In this document: piece after piece, positions 61,727 to 64,000 of the stretch
Layout of the letters: the number at the start of each line of letters is the position of its first letter
Position numbering within the stretch: position 1 is the first letter of the stretch
From: Patagioenas fasciata
Lineage: Eukaryota > Chordata > Aves > Columbiformes > Columbidae
NCBI RefSeq assembly: GCF_037038585.1
Contig: NC_092560.1
Coordinates: 63,120,049-63,184,048 of the forward strand
Direction: 5' to 3'
DNA: 64,000 nucleotides
Translations under genes and position numbers: made by a program
The notes under the pieces: generated by a model
Database searches by the model: none
Told to the model about the DNA's origin: nothing
The model's input: only the letters and a program-made list of their open reading frames with translations

Positions 61727-64000
61727 GTAAGTTTGATTCAATTTATTCTCCATTGTTTACCACTAAACATTTATTTTGTTATTCAAAGTGTATGACTTCA
61801 TTTTTAAGCTAAACTAGAAAGATTTTTGTATTCAGATAAATGAAACTCCTGCTCATGTAGCTTTTGAATTTGCTGTGTGCTTCACACTGTATATTGTACT
61901 TCTGCTCAAGAAATTAAGTCATTCAAATAGGGTTTTCTCTCCTGTATGGGTGGGGTTAAAGTCTTTAAATGCATAAACCAAGTGTAACGTTATTGTCTAC
62001 ATCAGTGGACATCCTAAAATAATCATGAAGGCATTGTTTTCGCAAACAGAAATGTGTATTTCTAGGATTAAAAACAGATTAGCCTTCCAGTGGTAGATAG
62101 TGTTTTGATGATGAGTGAGGTTACACTGGTGGAACTGAGTAGAAGCTGTAGCTCCTGGGAATGGGCATTGGGATTTGTACTTCTGAATCAAAGAAAGTGA
62201 GTGAAAATAAAACCCAGATTTCTGTAGGCTTGGGAAGGGAAACTCTTGAACTTTGAAGAAAAGATTAATCAATCAGCTGTAACATAGTAGGCAAACAAGC
62301 ATTGATGTCAGGGAAATTACAATTAGTAAATTGAAATCTAACTAGGAAAGAATTTCAGTTACGTCAGGGAGAGCTATTCCTCTGTCACCTGGAAAGGCCA
62401 ATATATATTCTAGAGTTGATAAAGACGGAGTAAGGTATATGCCAGTTTTAAGTGTCTCTCACTGTATTTTGAAAGAGGAGAGGGAAAGAAAGAAACAAAT
62501 GAAGGATATTTATCTGAGATTATCAGAGTGGAGTCTGAAAGTAATGAAGATCATTGAGGCTGAAGGAATGACTTATTGAAAGTAGAGACTGAAGCTCCCT
62601 ACTGAATAATTTTAAAGTAATCTTTCAATGAAGTTATGATTTTGATATCCTTTCTCCAAAATTGTTTTATGGCTAGTCTGAGCAAGAAAACAGAAATTAC
62701 AATGTTGTGAAGACACATGCCTGTGTCTTTATTAGACTTCTAAGCTCCTGCTGGATGACTGTCAATTAAGGAAAAAATCAGACTGGAACTTCATTTAGCT
62801 GTTTCTGTTGAGATTTTGTGTCAAGGGGTACTGCCCCCTACACCCTCCACATCTTCCCAGCTATTTTTACCTCCAAAAAAGAGGTCATATCTGAGGGAAG
62901 AGCATTCCCACATTTCAGTTTCTTCCAAACGCAGCTAGTTAACAACTAGAAAAAAAGTCCAGGCATGCTGTCACAGTCTTTTCAACAAAATATACAGTTA
63001 ATTAATAATCTGACGCCTTTTATTGCTAATTAGTGTTTGTGGTTTAGATTTTGGAAAAGATTTCATGATTCTGATACCTGAGGTATGATGAATTAAATTC
63101 AGTTTTGAGACAGATACTTCCAAATGTTTTCAAGCGTATAGTGCTTGAGTGTTTTCAAGCACCAGAAGCTTTATGTAAGTAGGAGTGAGTTGATCTCTTT
63201 CTGAATATTCTATAAAGAGCTACTTCTCTACTTTGTTTTGTTTTGTTTTAATCTCAGCTGGCAGGGTGAGGAGGGAAGCCAAAACCAGAATGTATTCAAC
63301 ACTGATACATGTGCCACTAGCTGTAAGCAGACTAGCTTCAAGTGCGATGCCGATACTGTCTGAACGTAGTGTCCCAAGCGCACACAAAGCAGTTGAGAGT
63401 TACTGCTACTCTTAGTGATAATAACTAAAAATACAATACCTATTATCTAATTCACCTTAATGAACAACGGATAGTAAATATGTCTTGTACTTTGGACATG
63501 AAGAGGATAGACGTCACTCTTTGGCACCTTAGGTATTAAGAAAGCTTGTAGAGCTCTCAATTTTATCCATTTCAATTCTGGTCTGTTTGGGATTGTGAAA
63601 ACTATCAGAGATCATGATCTGATCACTGCCATTACCTTGACTATTTAATGCCATACCTGGACAGATGTTGAAGTAGAACTCCTTGGAGAAAGCTGAGACA
63701 TTCTACAGGCTCAGAAACTTAAGAATGCAGATTTTGGAGCTCGAACCTAAAAACCTAGTTTTAAAATTAGAGATCTTTCTTGCCAGATACCTTCTCAGAT
63801 CAATGATCTTTTAAGGTTTCAGCCTATGTTAGTAACCTAAGCTTATGCTTCCGTTTTCCAGTCTCACAGTGATGATCTAGCAACATTGTCTAGGGAAACA
63901 GCAGAGAATAAGTAACTGTCCGTTTCTGGCAGTCTCCTAAAATGTGAAAGAGTATAAATTATTAGGACGTATCTCCTCAACTGCAGAGCACTGACATACT
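61727..64000 (+). other. RICTOR: RICTOR intron 22, 5' part (at least 2.3 kb, runs off the window)
   Basis: AT-rich. A patch at about 62100-62175 has the phrase GAGGTTACACTGGTGGAACT, which resembles ancient amniote repeats, but I cannot assign it to a family. I see no further coding exon, RNA gene or clear transposon. Confidence 0.85.

Overview
This window is vertebrate nuclear DNA, most likely from a bird, and it carries the first 22 coding exons of RICTOR on the + strand. RICTOR is the defining scaffold subunit of mTOR complex 2. The case for a bird rests on three fragments of the CR1 LINE family (minus strand at 17276-17571 and 30085-30320, plus strand at 45832-46225), compact AT-rich introns, and no primate- or rodent-type SINEs. 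I cannot name the species. RICTOR lies on human 5p, which corresponds largely to the avian Z, so Z linkage is expected but cannot be seen here.

Layout. Positions 1-6590 are upstream intergenic DNA with no gene I can recognise. Positions 6600-7960 are a CpG island holding the promoter, exon 1 with the ATG at 7146, and exon 2. Intron 2 (17.6 kb), intron 3 (8.9 kb) and intron 4 (5.2 kb) separate exons 2, 3, 4 and 5. Exons 5-22 then follow between 39321 and 61726. Positions 61727-64000 are the start of intron 22, and the rest of the gene lies beyond the window.

The exon model was read by hand. All 22 exons have GT-AG borders, their phases chain without a break, and the joined coding sequence is 2175 nt, or exactly 725 codons, with no stop. 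It matches the N-terminal two fifths of RICTOR (about 1,700 residues in vertebrates), which is the armadillo/HEAT-like helical region. Almost all other open frames in the window are chance ORFs or shadows of exons, CR1 copies or the CpG island.

I found no previously undescribed system such as a mobile operon, defence locus or new RNA class. The items most worth a second look are possible cryptic or poison exons in introns 16, 18 and 3, a strand-biased recurrence of GGGG followed by long T runs in the introns, a 65-base tract made only of G and T, and a one-residue length difference in exon 17 compared with the mammalian protein as I remember it.
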